Notes: generated from the sequence alone by a model not told the origin. Positions 7,382 to 16,867 are shown, counted from the stretch's first letter. The stretch is DNA of 64,000 bases from Haloarcula pelagica (GCF_030127105.1 NZ_CP126161.1:1364001-1428000), one strand, 5' to 3'. Numbers and translations: made by a program.

Positions 7382-8548
7382 ATGGAGTATTCACGTCGGC
7401 GACTCCTCCAGGCGTCAGGTGCAGCAATCGCGACCGGACTCGCGGGGTGTTCCGGTGGGAGCGGTTCGGAAGGGAGCGGTGGCTCCTCCGGCGGGAGCTC
7501 GGGTGGCTCCGGCGGGACCTCCTACGAGGTCGGCCACGGCGACTACCAGACGACGGTCTCGCCGAGTTCGTTCCCCGAGAAGCTGTTCGTCTACGCCGTC
7601 CAGACCGGCTGGTCGAACTGGGGTGCGCTGATGAGCGACTTCGAGGAGCAGTACGGCCTCCCGCTGAACGACGACCAGCGATCCTCCGGCGAGGCGCTGT
7701 CGGACCTGCGTTCACACGCCCAGGACCCGACTCACTCGGCGTACAACGGCGGCTACACCTACGGTATCCTGGCGATGCAGGACGGGCTCACCCAGGCGTA
7801 CAAACCGAACGGCTGGGAGAAGGTCCCCGAGAAGCTCAAGACCGACAACGGCCACATGACCGCCACCCGGCGGATGACCACGACGGTCACCTACCGGAAG
7901 GACATCTACGAGGAGGAAGGCATCGAACCGCCCGAGACCTGGGACGACCTCAAGCGAGAGGAGATCGCCGCGAACACCCAGTTCCAGCCGCCAAACGCCG
8001 CGGTCGGGCTGGCCGGCGCGCTCTCGATCAACAACGCATACGGGGGGAGTCTCGACGACGTGCAACCGGTCGTCGACTACTACTCCGAGATGAAAGAGAA
8101 GGGGGCGGTGTTCGCCGGCAACGTCGAACAGAAGTTCAGCAAGGGCGAGATCACGACCTTCGTCGAGTACGACTACACCGGCCTCGACCTGAAGTACAAC
8201 GCCGACTCCATCGCCGAGGAGAAGGTCGGCGTCTCGCTGCTGACCGGCCCCAACGGGGAGAAGGGGGCGTTCAACCAACCGTACGGCTACGGGATGCTCA
8301 AGGGCGCACCGAACCCCGAGGCGTGTAAACTGTTCATGGACTACGTGCTCTCGCTGGAGGGCCAGCGGAAGTTCCTCGACGCCTACGTCCGGCCGATCCG
8401 GGCGCCGGAACTGGAGATGCCCGAGGAGTTCCCCGCACAGTCGGCCTACGAGGAGGCGCAGTTCCAGGTCGACTACCAGCAACTCGTCGAGAACCAGGAG
8501 GGCATCATCAACGAGATCGGGCAGGGCGTCGGCCTGACGGGGTACTGA
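7382..8548 (+). CDS. ABC importer solute-binding lipoprotein (Fe/polyamine/thiamine-type)
   Basis: A 388-residue secreted binding protein. The N-terminus has an RRRLL Tat-like arginine pair, a short hydrophobic stretch and the lipobox LAGC (Cys at 23), followed by a Gly/Ser-rich linker that is common in haloarchaeal lipoproteins. The mature part resembles the family 1/8 binding proteins of the ferric-iron, spermidine/putrescine, thiamine and 2-aminoethylphosphonate importers. It heads a tightly coupled run of two permeases, an ATPase and a metallophosphoesterase (1- or 4-base overlaps). The coupled phosphoesterase hints at a phosphorylated substrate such as a phosphonate or phosphodiester; this is inference only. 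Confidence 0.8.
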   Translation: MEYSRRRLLQASGAAIATGLAGCSGGSGSEGSGGSSGGSSGGSGGTSYEVGHGDYQTTVSPSSFPEKLFVYAVQTGWSNWGALMSDFEEQYGLPLNDDQRSSGEALSDLRSHAQDPTHSAYNGGYTYGILAMQDGLTQAYKPNGWEKVPEKLKTDNGHMTATRRMTTTVTYRKDIYEEEGIEPPETWDDLKREEIAANTQFQPPNAAVGLAGALSINNAYGGSLDDVQPVVDYYSEMKEKGAVFAGNVEQKFSKGEITTFVEYDYTGLDLKYNADSIAEEKVGVSLLTGPNGEKGAFNQPYGYGMLKGAPNPEACKLFMDYVLSLEGQRKFLDAYVRPIRAPELEMPEEFPAQSAYEEAQFQVDYQQLVENQEGIINEIGQGVGLTGY

Positions 8549-9522
8549 TGGCGACCCGAGACGAGTCGGCGCCGCTGGGACGGTTCCGGACCGGCCTCGC
8601 CAGCCTCCTCGCGCCGACGACCGAGCGCGACCGGAGTCGTCGGCGCATCGCCGCACTGGCGGCCCCCTTCCTCGTGCTTGCGACGTTCGGCGCGTTCGTC
8701 CCGCTGGCGACGATGGTGCGGATGAGCACCTCGGCGTCGAACTTCGCCATCGAGGGGCTCACGCTCGCGGCCTACGAGCGGCTGTTCACCTCGATCCTGG
8801 CCGCGGTTCCCGGTGCCGGGATCGACGCCAACCCGGTGTACGGCGAGGTCATCTGGAACTCGCTGTGGTTCGGCGCGGCCACGACCCTCGCAAGCGTCGT
8901 GATCGGCGTCGCCATCGCACACGGGTTAGAGAAGTACGACCTGCCCCGGGAGGGACTACTCGTGACCCTCATCTCGTTCCCGATCAGCCTGCCGGGTATC
9001 GTCGCCGCGTTCATGATGATCGTCTGGTTCGGCAAGACCGGCCTCCTGACGAACGTCCTGACCGTCTTCACCGGCGCCGGCCCGAACGCCGTCGCCCTGA
9101 CCGGCCAGCCCTCGGGGACCCTGCTGGCGATCACCGGCCTCTTCTTTGGTTATCTCTACTCGATGATCCCGCGGGCGACGTTCCTCCTTCGCGGGAGCTA
9201 CGCCGAGGTCAACACCGACGCCGAGGAGGCGGCCAGATCGCTGGGGGCGACCCCCTGGCAGACGTTCCGCTACGTCACGCTGCCACAGATCCGCCCGGGC
9301 ATCGTCGGCGCGCTCATCCTCACCTTCCGGACGGCACTGGCCATCTTCGGCACCGTCCTCGTGTTGAAGGCGCTGTCGGTGGTCACCTTCCGGTTCAGCC
9401 AGGAGATCAGCGTCGGCTTCGACCTCCAGATGGCGTCAGCGCTGGCGACGGTGTTTTTCGTCTTCACCGTCCTCTTTACCTTCCTGAGCCTGCGCCTGAC
9501 GAGCGCGGAGGTGGCCGGATGA
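8548..9522 (+). CDS. ABC importer permease, first subunit
   Basis: A 324-residue inner-membrane permease with about six hydrophobic segments. The cytoplasmic coupling motif is seen near the C-terminal half as EEAARSLGATPWQTFRYVTL, the EAA loop that docks on the ATPase. The closest families are the PotB/ThiP/AfuB-type permeases. Its ATG shares a base with the stop of the binding-protein gene, so the two are translated together. The partner permease overlaps its 3' end by four bases. Confidence 0.87.
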   Translation: MATRDESAPLGRFRTGLASLLAPTTERDRSRRRIAALAAPFLVLATFGAFVPLATMVRMSTSASNFAIEGLTLAAYERLFTSILAAVPGAGIDANPVYGEVIWNSLWFGAATTLASVVIGVAIAHGLEKYDLPREGLLVTLISFPISLPGIVAAFMMIVWFGKTGLLTNVLTVFTGAGPNAVALTGQPSGTLLAITGLFFGYLYSMIPRATFLLRGSYAEVNTDAEEAARSLGATPWQTFRYVTLPQIRPGIVGALILTFRTALAIFGTVLVLKALSVVTFRFSQEISVGFDLQMASALATVFFVFTVLFTFLSLRLTSAEVAG

Positions 9523-10472
9523 GCACACCCGGTGCCGACGCCGGCGACACCGCGGACTCGAATACGGGAACCGGACGCTCGGTCCCCGCCCGCGATCCGG
9601 GTCGGTTCGGCCGGCTCTCGGCGGCCGTCGGCCGGCGGGTCATCACCGCCCTGATCCTGGTGACCGTCGTCTTCCTGATCGGTCCGGTCGTGTTCACGTT
9701 CGTCGCCTCTTTCGCCGGCGAGTGGACCGGCGTCCTCCCGAGCGGGTTCGTCACGCTGGATAACTGGAAGCAGGCGCTCGGGCTGTCCTCGACGCTCGGT
9801 GCGAGCCGCGGGCTGGGCGGGTCGACGACGATCCCTATCATCGGCGCGACGATCCCGCTGCCCGAGACGCTGAGTCTCAGCATGGCGCTGGCGCTGGGCG
9901 GTGTCTTCATCAACCTCCTCGTGGGGGTCCCGATCGCCTACGCCGTGACCCGCTACGACTTCTACGGGCAGAGCTGGCTGAATACCTTCGCCGTGTTGCC
10001 GGTCGTGCCGGGGATCATCCTCGGGATCGCGTTCCTGCGGACCTATCCGAACTTCCCCAGCGCCGTCGCGCTGATGATCGGCTACTCGCTGCTGAAGGCG
10101 CCGTACATGGTGCTCGCGGTCCAGTCGTCGTTCGAGTCGATGGATCTGCGCCAGATCGAAGAGAGCGCCCGATCGCTGGGGGCCTCTTGGCCGCGGACCT
10201 TCCTGACGGTGGTCGTCCCGAACGCGAAACAGGGGATCCTCTCGGGAGCGATCGTCTGCTGGACGCTCGCGGCCGCGGAGTTCAACTTCTCGTATATCGT
10301 CTACTCGCGCGGGCCGAAGCCGTTCTCGCTGTTCCTGTTCGAGAACATCTCGAACAACCCGTTCCTGCGGGCCGCCGCCGCCATCTCGATCTACTTCCTC
10401 ATCGTCGTCGTCGTGACGGCGCTGTTGCGGTCGACCGGGGAACGGGGCTTCTCGATCGGAGGTGTCCGCTGA
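9519..10472 (+). CDS. ABC importer permease, second subunit
   Basis: A 317-residue permease. A polar N-terminal tail of about 40 residues precedes the membrane part, which ends with the EAA-type loop EESARSLGASWPRTFLTVVV. It pairs with the preceding permease as a heterodimer in the importer. The ATG at 9519 overlaps the stop of the first permease and gives a normal family length; a longer frame from 8865 is a shadow. The stop overlaps the ATPase start by one base. Confidence 0.86.
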   Translation: MSTPGADAGDTADSNTGTGRSVPARDPGRFGRLSAAVGRRVITALILVTVVFLIGPVVFTFVASFAGEWTGVLPSGFVTLDNWKQALGLSSTLGASRGLGGSTTIPIIGATIPLPETLSLSMALALGGVFINLLVGVPIAYAVTRYDFYGQSWLNTFAVLPVVPGIILGIAFLRTYPNFPSAVALMIGYSLLKAPYMVLAVQSSFESMDLRQIEESARSLGASWPRTFLTVVVPNAKQGILSGAIVCWTLAAAEFNFSYIVYSRGPKPFSLFLFENISNNPFLRAAAAISIYFLIVVVVTALLRSTGERGFSIGGVR

Positions 10473-11500
10473 TGGCAGAACAGATCAAACTCGATACAGT
10501 CACGAAGGAGTTCGGGGAAACGACCGCCGTCGACGGGGTCTCGCTGACCGTCGAACCGGGAGAGACAGTCGGGCTCGTCGGCCCGTCGGGCTGTGGGAAG
10601 ACCACGACCCTGCGGACCGTCGCGGGGTTCGAGACGCCCACCGACGGCGCGGTCCGCTTCGACGGCGAGGCGGTGACGAACGTCCCGCCCGAACAGCGGG
10701 ACGTGGGGCTTGTCTTCCAGTCCTATGCCCTGTTCAACAACATGACCGTCCGGGAGAACGTCGAGTTCGGCCTGAAGATGCGGTCGCTGCCGGCCGACGA
10801 GCGAGCGGAACGCGCCCACGAGGTGCTCTCCTTGCTCGGCATCGACGAACTGGCCGACCGGGACCCACAGACGCTCTCGGGCGGGCAACAACAGCGGGTG
10901 GGACTCGCTCGTGCGCTGGCGATCGAGCCCCGCGTCCTCCTGCTCGACGAACCGATGACCGGCCTCGACGCGAAGCTCAAGACCCGCCTGCAAGAGGAGA
11001 TGGGCGCTCTGCTGGACGACCTGGACGTGACGGCCATCTACGTCACCCACGACCAGGAGGAGGCGATGGTGATGTGTGACCGCATCGCGGTGATGAACGA
11101 CGGCCACGTCGAGCAGGTCGGCCCGCCGCGGTCGGTGTACCAGGAGCCCGAGACACCCTTCGTCGCGGAGTTCGTCGGCACGTCGAACCGGCTCCCCGCC
11201 ACCGCCCGGAACGGGACCGTCGACGTTGGCTTTACCGACATCGAGAACCGCACCGGCGCCGAGGGAAGCGTGACCGTCGTCGCCCGGCCGGAGGCGTTCG
11301 CGGTCGGCGAGGGGTCGATCACGGCGACGGTCCAGAACACGTTCTACCTGGGCGAACACGTCCGGACGGTCGCGACGCTCCCCGACGGCAGCGAGGTGAC
11401 GCTGAACCTCGACGGGACGGTCACGCCACAGGCCGGCGAGGAGGTGTCGCTGGCGCTGGACCCCGAACGGGTCCACGTCATCGAGGAGGAGCCGGCGTGA
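10472..11500 (+). CDS. ABC importer ATP-binding subunit
   Basis: A 342-residue ATPase of the PotA/FbpC type. Walker A is GPSGCGKT (about residues 37-44), the Q-loop lies in VFQSYALFNNMTV, the signature is LSGGQQQRVGLARAL, Walker B is LLLDEPMTGLD and the H-loop is VTHDQEEAM. A C-terminal domain of about 100 residues (TOBE-like) follows, consistent with regulation by substrate or ligands in this family. It energises the two upstream permeases. It overlaps the metallophosphoesterase gene by four bases. Confidence 0.92.
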   Translation: MAEQIKLDTVTKEFGETTAVDGVSLTVEPGETVGLVGPSGCGKTTTLRTVAGFETPTDGAVRFDGEAVTNVPPEQRDVGLVFQSYALFNNMTVRENVEFGLKMRSLPADERAERAHEVLSLLGIDELADRDPQTLSGGQQQRVGLARALAIEPRVLLLDEPMTGLDAKLKTRLQEEMGALLDDLDVTAIYVTHDQEEAMVMCDRIAVMNDGHVEQVGPPRSVYQEPETPFVAEFVGTSNRLPATARNGTVDVGFTDIENRTGAEGSVTVVARPEAFAVGEGSITATVQNTFYLGEHVRTVATLPDGSEVTLNLDGTVTPQAGEEVSLALDPERVHVIEEEPA

Positions 11501-12399
11501 CGGCCGGGCCGGCGCTCGCCCGGTTGGACCGGCCGGCCACCGACGAGTCCGTCCGGCTCACCGTCGTCGCGGACCCCCACGTCACCGCGAGCGAACGCGG
11601 GACCTGGAAGTGTTACCACCGGACAGTCGACCGGCTGCGGACGGCGCTTGCCGGCGCCGACCGCCGCGGCGCCGACGCCGTCGTCCTGGCGGGCGACCTC
11701 ACCGCCGACGGCCGCCCGGACGAGTTCGACACCGTCGACGAACTGCTCGGGGAGACACCCGCCGACCCGTTGGTCGTCCCCGGCAACCACGACGTGCCCA
11801 AGACCTTCGACGGCCACGACACGCCGGCGGTCGCGGCCTTCGAGGAACGCTACGGCTCACTGCCGGCCGCCAGGGAGGTCGGCCCCGTGACGCTGCTTGC
11901 CGTCAACAGCGCGAGCGACCCGGGCGGGCGCCTCCGGGACACCTGGGGCGGCGCCGTCGGTCCGGCCCAGCGGGAGTGGCTGGCCGACCGGGCGGCCGAC
12001 GCCGCCCTCCCGATTCTCGTCACACACCACCCACTGGCGGCGCTGCCCGAACACGACGGCCCGCCGTGGACGAACTTCCAGGCGCGGGACCGCGAGGCCG
12101 TCCGGTCGGTGTGTCGCCGCCACGGTGTCGAACTGGTCGTCAGCGCCCATCACCACGTCCCCACGGTGGCGCGCCACGGCGGCGTCGCGGAACTGCTCTC
12201 GCCGGCTGTCTGTTCGTTCCCCCAGGCCGCCCTGGACATCGTGATCGGCCCCGACGGGACGACGGCACGGCTGGTCCCGCTCGCCGACGCCGCCGGCGTC
12301 GAGGAGGCGTATCACCTCGCCCGCGGCGGGAAGGCACTGGGCCAGGGCATCTGTTCGCTGGCCGAGTCCCGGCTGGGACGACTCCCGCTCGCGGAGTGA
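11497..12399 (+). CDS. Calcineurin-like metallophosphoesterase
   Basis: A 300-residue phosphoesterase. The dinuclear metal motifs are visible in order: VVADPHV, LAGDLTADG, VPGNHDVPK, VTHHPLAAL and SAHHHV. This order is typical of the Icc/CpdA-like branch, which cleaves phosphodiesters. The start is GTG at 11497, overlapping the ATPase stop by four bases, so it is translated with the importer genes. The coupling suggests that it acts on the imported compound or a product of it. No signal peptide is seen, so it is probably cytoplasmic. Substrate unknown. Confidence 0.85.
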   Translation: MTAGPALARLDRPATDESVRLTVVADPHVTASERGTWKCYHRTVDRLRTALAGADRRGADAVVLAGDLTADGRPDEFDTVDELLGETPADPLVVPGNHDVPKTFDGHDTPAVAAFEERYGSLPAAREVGPVTLLAVNSASDPGGRLRDTWGGAVGPAQREWLADRAADAALPILVTHHPLAALPEHDGPPWTNFQARDREAVRSVCRRHGVELVVSAHHHVPTVARHGGVAELLSPAVCSFPQAALDIVIGPDGTTARLVPLADAAGVEEAYHLARGGKALGQGICSLAESRLGRLPLAE

Positions 12400-12451
12400 G
12401 AACCGGCACGAGGGACCGGACTCGAAACGTTCAGGTACGGCCCTGGCTAAC

Positions 12452-13639
12452 GTGGGTTTCCACGTGTCCGAGAGTCCGCGAACGGCGGTCCACGTCGCGC
12501 TGGTCACCGGCTGGCAGGTCGTCGCCAGCACCTGTTTCTACGCGCTGTTCGCCGGCACCACGCTGTTCCGCGAGTATCTGGGGCTCTCGCCGTTTCTCGT
12601 CGGCGTCGTCGTCACCGCGGCGACGCTTGGCTACACGCTCGCGCTGTTCCCGGTGGGCGCGGCCGTCGACGGCGCCGGCGAACGGCCGGTCCTGATCGGC
12701 GGGCTGATCGCGCTTGCCGCGAGCGTCGTCGGTGTCGGCCTCGCCGGCGGCGTCGTCGGACTCGCGCTCGCGGCTGGCTGTCTGGGAGCGGCCTACGCGA
12801 CGGCGATGCCCGCGACGAACCGCGCCATCGTCACCGCGGTTCCGGAGGGGACCAGAGGACGGGCGATGGGGCTCAAACAGGTCGGTGTCACCGCCGGCAG
12901 CGGGCTCGCAGCCGTGCTCGTGGTCAGCGTCGCGCCGACGGTCGGCCCCTGGAACGGCGGGTTCCTGGCGGTCGGCGCCGCCGCGCTGGTCGTCGCCGCC
13001 GCGTTCGCCGTCGGCTACCGGGGGACCCCCGGGGGCGAGTGGCGCCTGCCCGATGTCCGGGGACTCCGGCGAAACCGGGCCTACGTCGCGCTCTCGGCCG
13101 GCGGGTTCTTCCTCGGGGCCGCGCTGTTCACGACCGTCGGCTACACGACGCTGTATCTGACCGAGGCGGTCGGCGTCTCGGTGGCTCTGGCAGGGCTGGG
13201 ATTCGCCGCGATGCAGGTGACCGGCAGCGCCGGCCGCGTCGTCGCCGGCTGGCTCGCCGACCGACTCGGTGGCGGGGCGCGGGCGAACGCGACGGTGTTG
13301 CTGGGCCAGGCGCTGCTGGGCGTCGGGCTGTTGGCGGTGCTTGCGGCCCCGGGACTGTCGCGGCCGACGGCACTCGCGGTGGTCTCGCTCGTCGGTGCGA
13401 CGATCCTCGGCTTCACCGGGCTGTACTACGCCTGCATGACCGCGCTGGTCCCGACAGAGGAGGTCGGCGCGGCGACCGCCGGCGGCCAGACCGCGCTCAA
13501 CGCCGGCGCGCTGCTCGCGCCGCCCGCCTTCGGCTGGCTGGCCGACACCACGTCCTACCGGGCCGGCTGGCTGTTGCTCGCCGTAGTCGCTCTGGCCGGT
13601 ACCGCAGCCATCGCCGTCGTCGTGAGACAGACCCGCTGA
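12452..13639 (+). CDS. MFS transporter
   Basis: A 395-residue membrane protein with about 12 hydrophobic segments and the MFS loop pattern, including GRAMGLKQVG after segment four and a second-half loop GRVVAGWLADRLGG that matches motif A. The start used is GTG at 12452. It lies 52 bp after the metallophosphoesterase in the same direction and may export or import a related compound, but the substrate cannot be inferred. The stop codon abuts the convergent pspA gene with no spacer. Confidence 0.85.
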   Translation: MGFHVSESPRTAVHVALVTGWQVVASTCFYALFAGTTLFREYLGLSPFLVGVVVTAATLGYTLALFPVGAAVDGAGERPVLIGGLIALAASVVGVGLAGGVVGLALAAGCLGAAYATAMPATNRAIVTAVPEGTRGRAMGLKQVGVTAGSGLAAVLVVSVAPTVGPWNGGFLAVGAAALVVAAAFAVGYRGTPGGEWRLPDVRGLRRNRAYVALSAGGFFLGAALFTTVGYTTLYLTEAVGVSVALAGLGFAAMQVTGSAGRVVAGWLADRLGGGARANATVLLGQALLGVGLLAVLAAPGLSRPTALAVVSLVGATILGFTGLYYACMTALVPTEEVGAATAGGQTALNAGALLAPPAFGWLADTTSYRAGWLLLAVVALAGTAAIAVVVRQTR

Positions 13640-14371
13640 TCAGTCGGCCGCCTCCGCGTCGGCGGGTTCGGCCTCGCCGCCCAGTTCCGCCCGCAGGGTC
13701 TCCAGTTCGTAGTCGACGGCCCGTTCGTTCGAGAGCCGGTCGAGTTCGCGGTCGATGTCGTCGCCCTCGCTGAGCACCGACTCCAGTTGCCCGGTCTCCT
13801 CCAGTTCCTCCAGCGCGGCGGCGCGGGCCTCCATGCGTTCGGTGCGCTCGGTCGCGCGCTCAATCGAGCGGCTCACGTCGGCCATCGTGTCGCCGACGCC
13901 AGTGAACGCCTCCGAGACGCGGGCCGACGCTTCGGCAGCCTCGTAGCGCGCCTTGACCGTCTCTTTTTCCGTCCGGAACTGCTCGATCTGGCTCGACAGC
14001 TCCGCGCGCTTGCCGACCAGTCGGTCCTGTGTCCCCTGGAGTTCGTCGATCTGTTCGGTCAGATCGGCGATCTGTGAGACGTGGGCCTGTTTCTTCGCCA
14101 GCGCGCGCCGAGCGAGATCCTCGCGCTCCTGGCGCATTGCATCGCGAGCCTGGCCGTCGTACTTCTCGACGTTCTCCCGGAGCCGCCGCCGGTGGATCTC
14201 CAGACGCTTCTTCTGGGTCGTCACGTCGGCGATGCCACGAGTCACGTCCTGGAGTTGGTCCCGCAGTTGCTCGTAGGAGTAGTCCAGCTCCGCGCTCGGG
14301 TCGCCAGCACGGTTCAACAGCGCGTTGAGCTTCGACCGGACGAAAAAGAGGAACCGATCGATCAGTCCCAT
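13640..14371 (-). CDS. pspA: PspA/IM30 family protein
   Basis: A 243-residue, almost wholly helical coiled-coil protein. The N-terminus MGLIDRFLFFVRSKLNALL is the membrane-binding amphipathic helix of the PspA/Vipp1 family, followed by ALDYSYEQL-like spacing and long heptad-rich helices rich in Glu, Arg and Gln. The family forms ESCRT-III-like rods that protect or remodel the membrane under stress. The ATG at 14371 begins exactly with the conserved helix. The C-terminal end is acidic (AEPADAEAAD). It converges on the MFS gene and diverges from the DHH phosphoesterase. Confidence 0.9.
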   Translation of the reverse strand: MGLIDRFLFFVRSKLNALLNRAGDPSAELDYSYEQLRDQLQDVTRGIADVTTQKKRLEIHRRRLRENVEKYDGQARDAMRQEREDLARRALAKKQAHVSQIADLTEQIDELQGTQDRLVGKRAELSSQIEQFRTEKETVKARYEAAEASARVSEAFTGVGDTMADVSRSIERATERTERMEARAAALEELEETGQLESVLSEGDDIDRELDRLSNERAVDYELETLRAELGGEAEPADAEAAD

Positions 14372-14473
14372 CGGCCGCCCTCCCGGTCGAACGCTCCGCA
14401 TAGCTTTGTTTTCATTGACACTTCACAGTACGCTCGTCGGCGGCATAACCGTATCGTCGCCCCCGAGTGAACG

Positions 14474-14480
14474 TTTTTAA
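14474..14480 (+). promoter_or_regulatory. TATA box for the DHH phosphoesterase
   Basis: TTTTTAA, 26 bp before the ATG at 14506. It decides the start: upstream in-frame codons would place the start at or before the promoter, so a leaderless mRNA starting near 14506 is most likely. Confidence 0.55.
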
Positions 14481-14505
14481 CCCGGGGCGCACCTACGCCC
14501 AGTCG

Positions 14506-15963
14506 ATGACGACCGGTCCCGTCCCCGAACTCGGCGAGCGCGCACGGGCCTGTGCCGACCGCCTGCGGGCCGCCGACGGCGTGTTGCTGGCCTCGCACAT
14601 CGACGCCGACGGCCTCACCAGCGCCGCGATCGCGACGACCGCCCTAGAGCGGGCCGGGATCCCGGTCGAGACGGTGTTCAAGAAGCAACTCGACGACACG
14701 GAGATCGCGACGATCGCCGCCCGCGAGTACGACACTGTCCTCTTTACCGACTTCGGCTCCGGCCAACTCGACGCCATTTCCGAACACGTCGCCGCCGGGG
14801 ACTTTTCGGCCGTGATCGCCGACCACCACCAGCCCGCGGCGCCCGAGGACTGTCACCCCGACGCCGTCGTCGACACCGACGGCTACGCCGACTTCGAGTG
14901 CCACCTCAATCCGCTGCTGGAGGGGATCAACGGCGCGTCGGAACTGTCCGGCGCCGGTGCGGCGTACGTCCTCGCCCGGGCACTCGAACCGGACGGCGGC
15001 GACAACCGCGACCTGGCCGCGCTGGCCGTCGTCGGCGCCGTCGGCGACATGCAGGCGGTCGGCGGCGAACTCGTCGGCACCAACGCGGCTCTCGTCGAGG
15101 AGGGCATCGAGGCCGGCGTGCTCGCGGAGGGGACCGACCTCTCGCTGTACGGCAAGCAGACCCGGCCGCTACCGAAACTGCTCGAATACGCGACAGAGGT
15201 GCCGATCCCCGGGATCTCCAACAACGAGGCCGGCGCGACCCGCTTTCTCGAAGCCCTGGGCCTGGACCTGAAATCGGGGGGCGAGTGGCGCACCTGGGCC
15301 GACCTCTCGGACGAGGAACGCCAGACCGTCGCGAGCGCGCTGGTCCAGCGGGCGGTCAAACGCGGGGTCCCGGCGGACAAGATCGACTCGCTCGTGGGGA
15401 CGACCTACACGCTGACCGCCGAACCCGTGGGGACCGAGCTCCGGGACGCCAGCGAGTTCTCGACGCTGTTGAACGCCACCGCCCGCTACGAGCGGGCCGA
15501 CGTGGGCCTGGCCGTCTGTCTGGGCGAGCGCGGCGCGCCGCTGGAACGGGCGCGGAAACTGCTCGCGAACCACCGCCGGAACCTCTCGGAGGGGCTGAAC
15601 CTGGTCAAAGAGCGCGGCGTCGACCAGGCCGACCACGTCCAGTACTTCGACGCCGGCGACGCCATCCGCGAGACCATCGTCGGCATCGTCGCCGGGATGG
15701 CCCTGGGGACCGACGGCGTCGACTCGGACAAGCCGATCATCGCCTTCGCCGACGCCGACGGCGAGACGAAGGTCTCCGCGCGGGCGACCGGTCCACTGGT
15801 CGGCCGCGGCGTCGACCTCTCGGTCGTGATGAAGGAGGCGTCCCAGTCGGTCGGCGGCGACGGCGGCGGTCACGACATCGCCGCCGGCGCGACGGTCCCC
15901 GCCGGCGAGGAACAGGCGTTCGTCGACGCCGCTGACGAGATCGTCGCCGAGCAGTTGGGATAG
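14506..15963 (+). CDS. DHH family phosphoesterase (archaeal RecJ-like)
   Basis: A 485-residue protein with an N-terminal DHH domain and a C-terminal DHHA1 domain. Visible catalytic motifs are SHIDADGLTSA (residues 30-40), TDFGSG and ADHHQP (DHH at about 106-108); the C-terminal GGGGHDIAAGA is the nucleic-acid-binding DHHA1 signature. Archaeal relatives act as RecJ-like single-strand exonucleases, some in the CMG replisome as GAN/Cdc45 homologues, or as nanoRNases. Haloarchaea encode several paralogues, so I do not assign a number. No clear S1/OB extension is seen. Confidence 0.85.
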   Translation: MTTGPVPELGERARACADRLRAADGVLLASHIDADGLTSAAIATTALERAGIPVETVFKKQLDDTEIATIAAREYDTVLFTDFGSGQLDAISEHVAAGDFSAVIADHHQPAAPEDCHPDAVVDTDGYADFECHLNPLLEGINGASELSGAGAAYVLARALEPDGGDNRDLAALAVVGAVGDMQAVGGELVGTNAALVEEGIEAGVLAEGTDLSLYGKQTRPLPKLLEYATEVPIPGISNNEAGATRFLEALGLDLKSGGEWRTWADLSDEERQTVASALVQRAVKRGVPADKIDSLVGTTYTLTAEPVGTELRDASEFSTLLNATARYERADVGLAVCLGERGAPLERARKLLANHRRNLSEGLNLVKERGVDQADHVQYFDAGDAIRETIVGIVAGMALGTDGVDSDKPIIAFADADGETKVSARATGPLVGRGVDLSVVMKEASQSVGGDGGGHDIAAGATVPAGEEQAFVDAADEIVAEQLG

Positions 15964-16012
15964 CGCGGCGAGCGGGCCCCGGACTTATGATCCGTCCCAC
16001 GTAGTCCCGTGC

Positions 16013-16294
16013 ATGGACACGGACCCGATCGACGACAAGGGACGGCTGCTCTTTGGCGCGGGCTTCGTCTTCGGCGCAGGGTTCATCCTGCTGGTGCTCG
16101 GACTGGTCGTCGCGACGACGGGGAGCGGTGTCGGCGCGCTCGGGATCGACGTGGCGGTCCTCATCGCCGCGAGCGTCCTCGTGACCGCGGTCGTCGGCGC
16201 CGCGCTCTTCCTGCTTGCCTTCCCCGAGAACCGCGTCGAGGTGCCGGTCTCGCTGGCACCGGGTCCCGAAGACATCGACGAGGAGCGATCGTGA
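16013..16294 (+). CDS. Small two-helix membrane protein, unknown function
   Basis: A 93-residue protein with two hydrophobic segments (about residues 13-35 and 45-70), a short charged N-terminus and an acidic C-terminal tail ending EDIDEERS. I recognise no family. A TATA-like ACTTATGA lies about 28 bp upstream of the ATG, consistent with its own leaderless transcript. It sits between the DHH phosphoesterase and another small haloarchaeal gene in the same direction. Codon use matches its neighbours. Confidence 0.7.
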   Translation: MDTDPIDDKGRLLFGAGFVFGAGFILLVLGLVVATTGSGVGALGIDVAVLIAASVLVTAVVGAALFLLAFPENRVEVPVSLAPGPEDIDEERS

Positions 16295-16335
16295 GTCCGG
16301 GCCATCTTTAGGCGCCGGTCTCGAACCCGTCGGCA

Positions 16336-16659
16336 ATGGCAACCTTCGATCCCGACCAGTTCGAAGACAAGTACGCGAACTACTTCCCCGAACTCCAGAA
16401 GGCGTACAAGCAGGCCTTCGAGCGCATGAACGACGCGTACGACTCGGAGCTCATCCACGCCATCGACCAGCAGATCCTGAACGAGTCCGAGCCGTTCTAC
16501 GAGGGCGACCAGGAGTTCCGTATCGACCTGCCCGAGGACCCGCTGGACCGCCTGACGGCGGTCCTCGTCGACGACGAGAAGGCCGAGAAGATTCTCCAGG
16601 AGTACGTCGAGACCATCGAGCGCGAACTCCAGTCGGTCTTCGAGTTCGACGCGGAGTGA
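16336..16659 (+). CDS. Conserved acidic haloarchaeal protein (DUF5783-like)
   Basis: A 107-residue soluble, acidic, helical protein beginning MATFDPDQFEDKYANYFPEL. Its look matches a small family found only in haloarchaea that I believe is DUF5783; no function is known. A box CTTTA about 28 bp before the ATG suggests an independent leaderless transcript. No metal-binding or nucleic-acid motif is seen. It lies between a small membrane protein and an Nfu gene, all rightward. Confidence 0.7.
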   Translation: MATFDPDQFEDKYANYFPELQKAYKQAFERMNDAYDSELIHAIDQQILNESEPFYEGDQEFRIDLPEDPLDRLTAVLVDDEKAEKILQEYVETIERELQSVFEFDAE

Positions 16660-16867
16660 AACGCGCTGGCTGGCGCCACCGCTGGGGTGGCCCCGGTTAC
16701 AGCCGTCCCGTATGCCTCCCAACGACAACACGGGCGGGACTGAAACGGGCCGGATCGAGCGATCGGGGCTCTCTGTCCGTTGGCAGCCGTATGCGCGCTC
16801 TCGGGACCGACAACCGAACCCGTCAGTCCAAAGGTCTAAGCCTCCCGGGGCCGGACCTAGAGCCACT

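Noticed and set aside
7440-7530. Repeated GGS codons near the start of the binding protein as a possible DNA repeat or CRISPR-like array
   Set aside because: It encodes the Gly/Ser linker after the lipobox, a common feature of haloarchaeal lipoproteins; the spacing is irregular.
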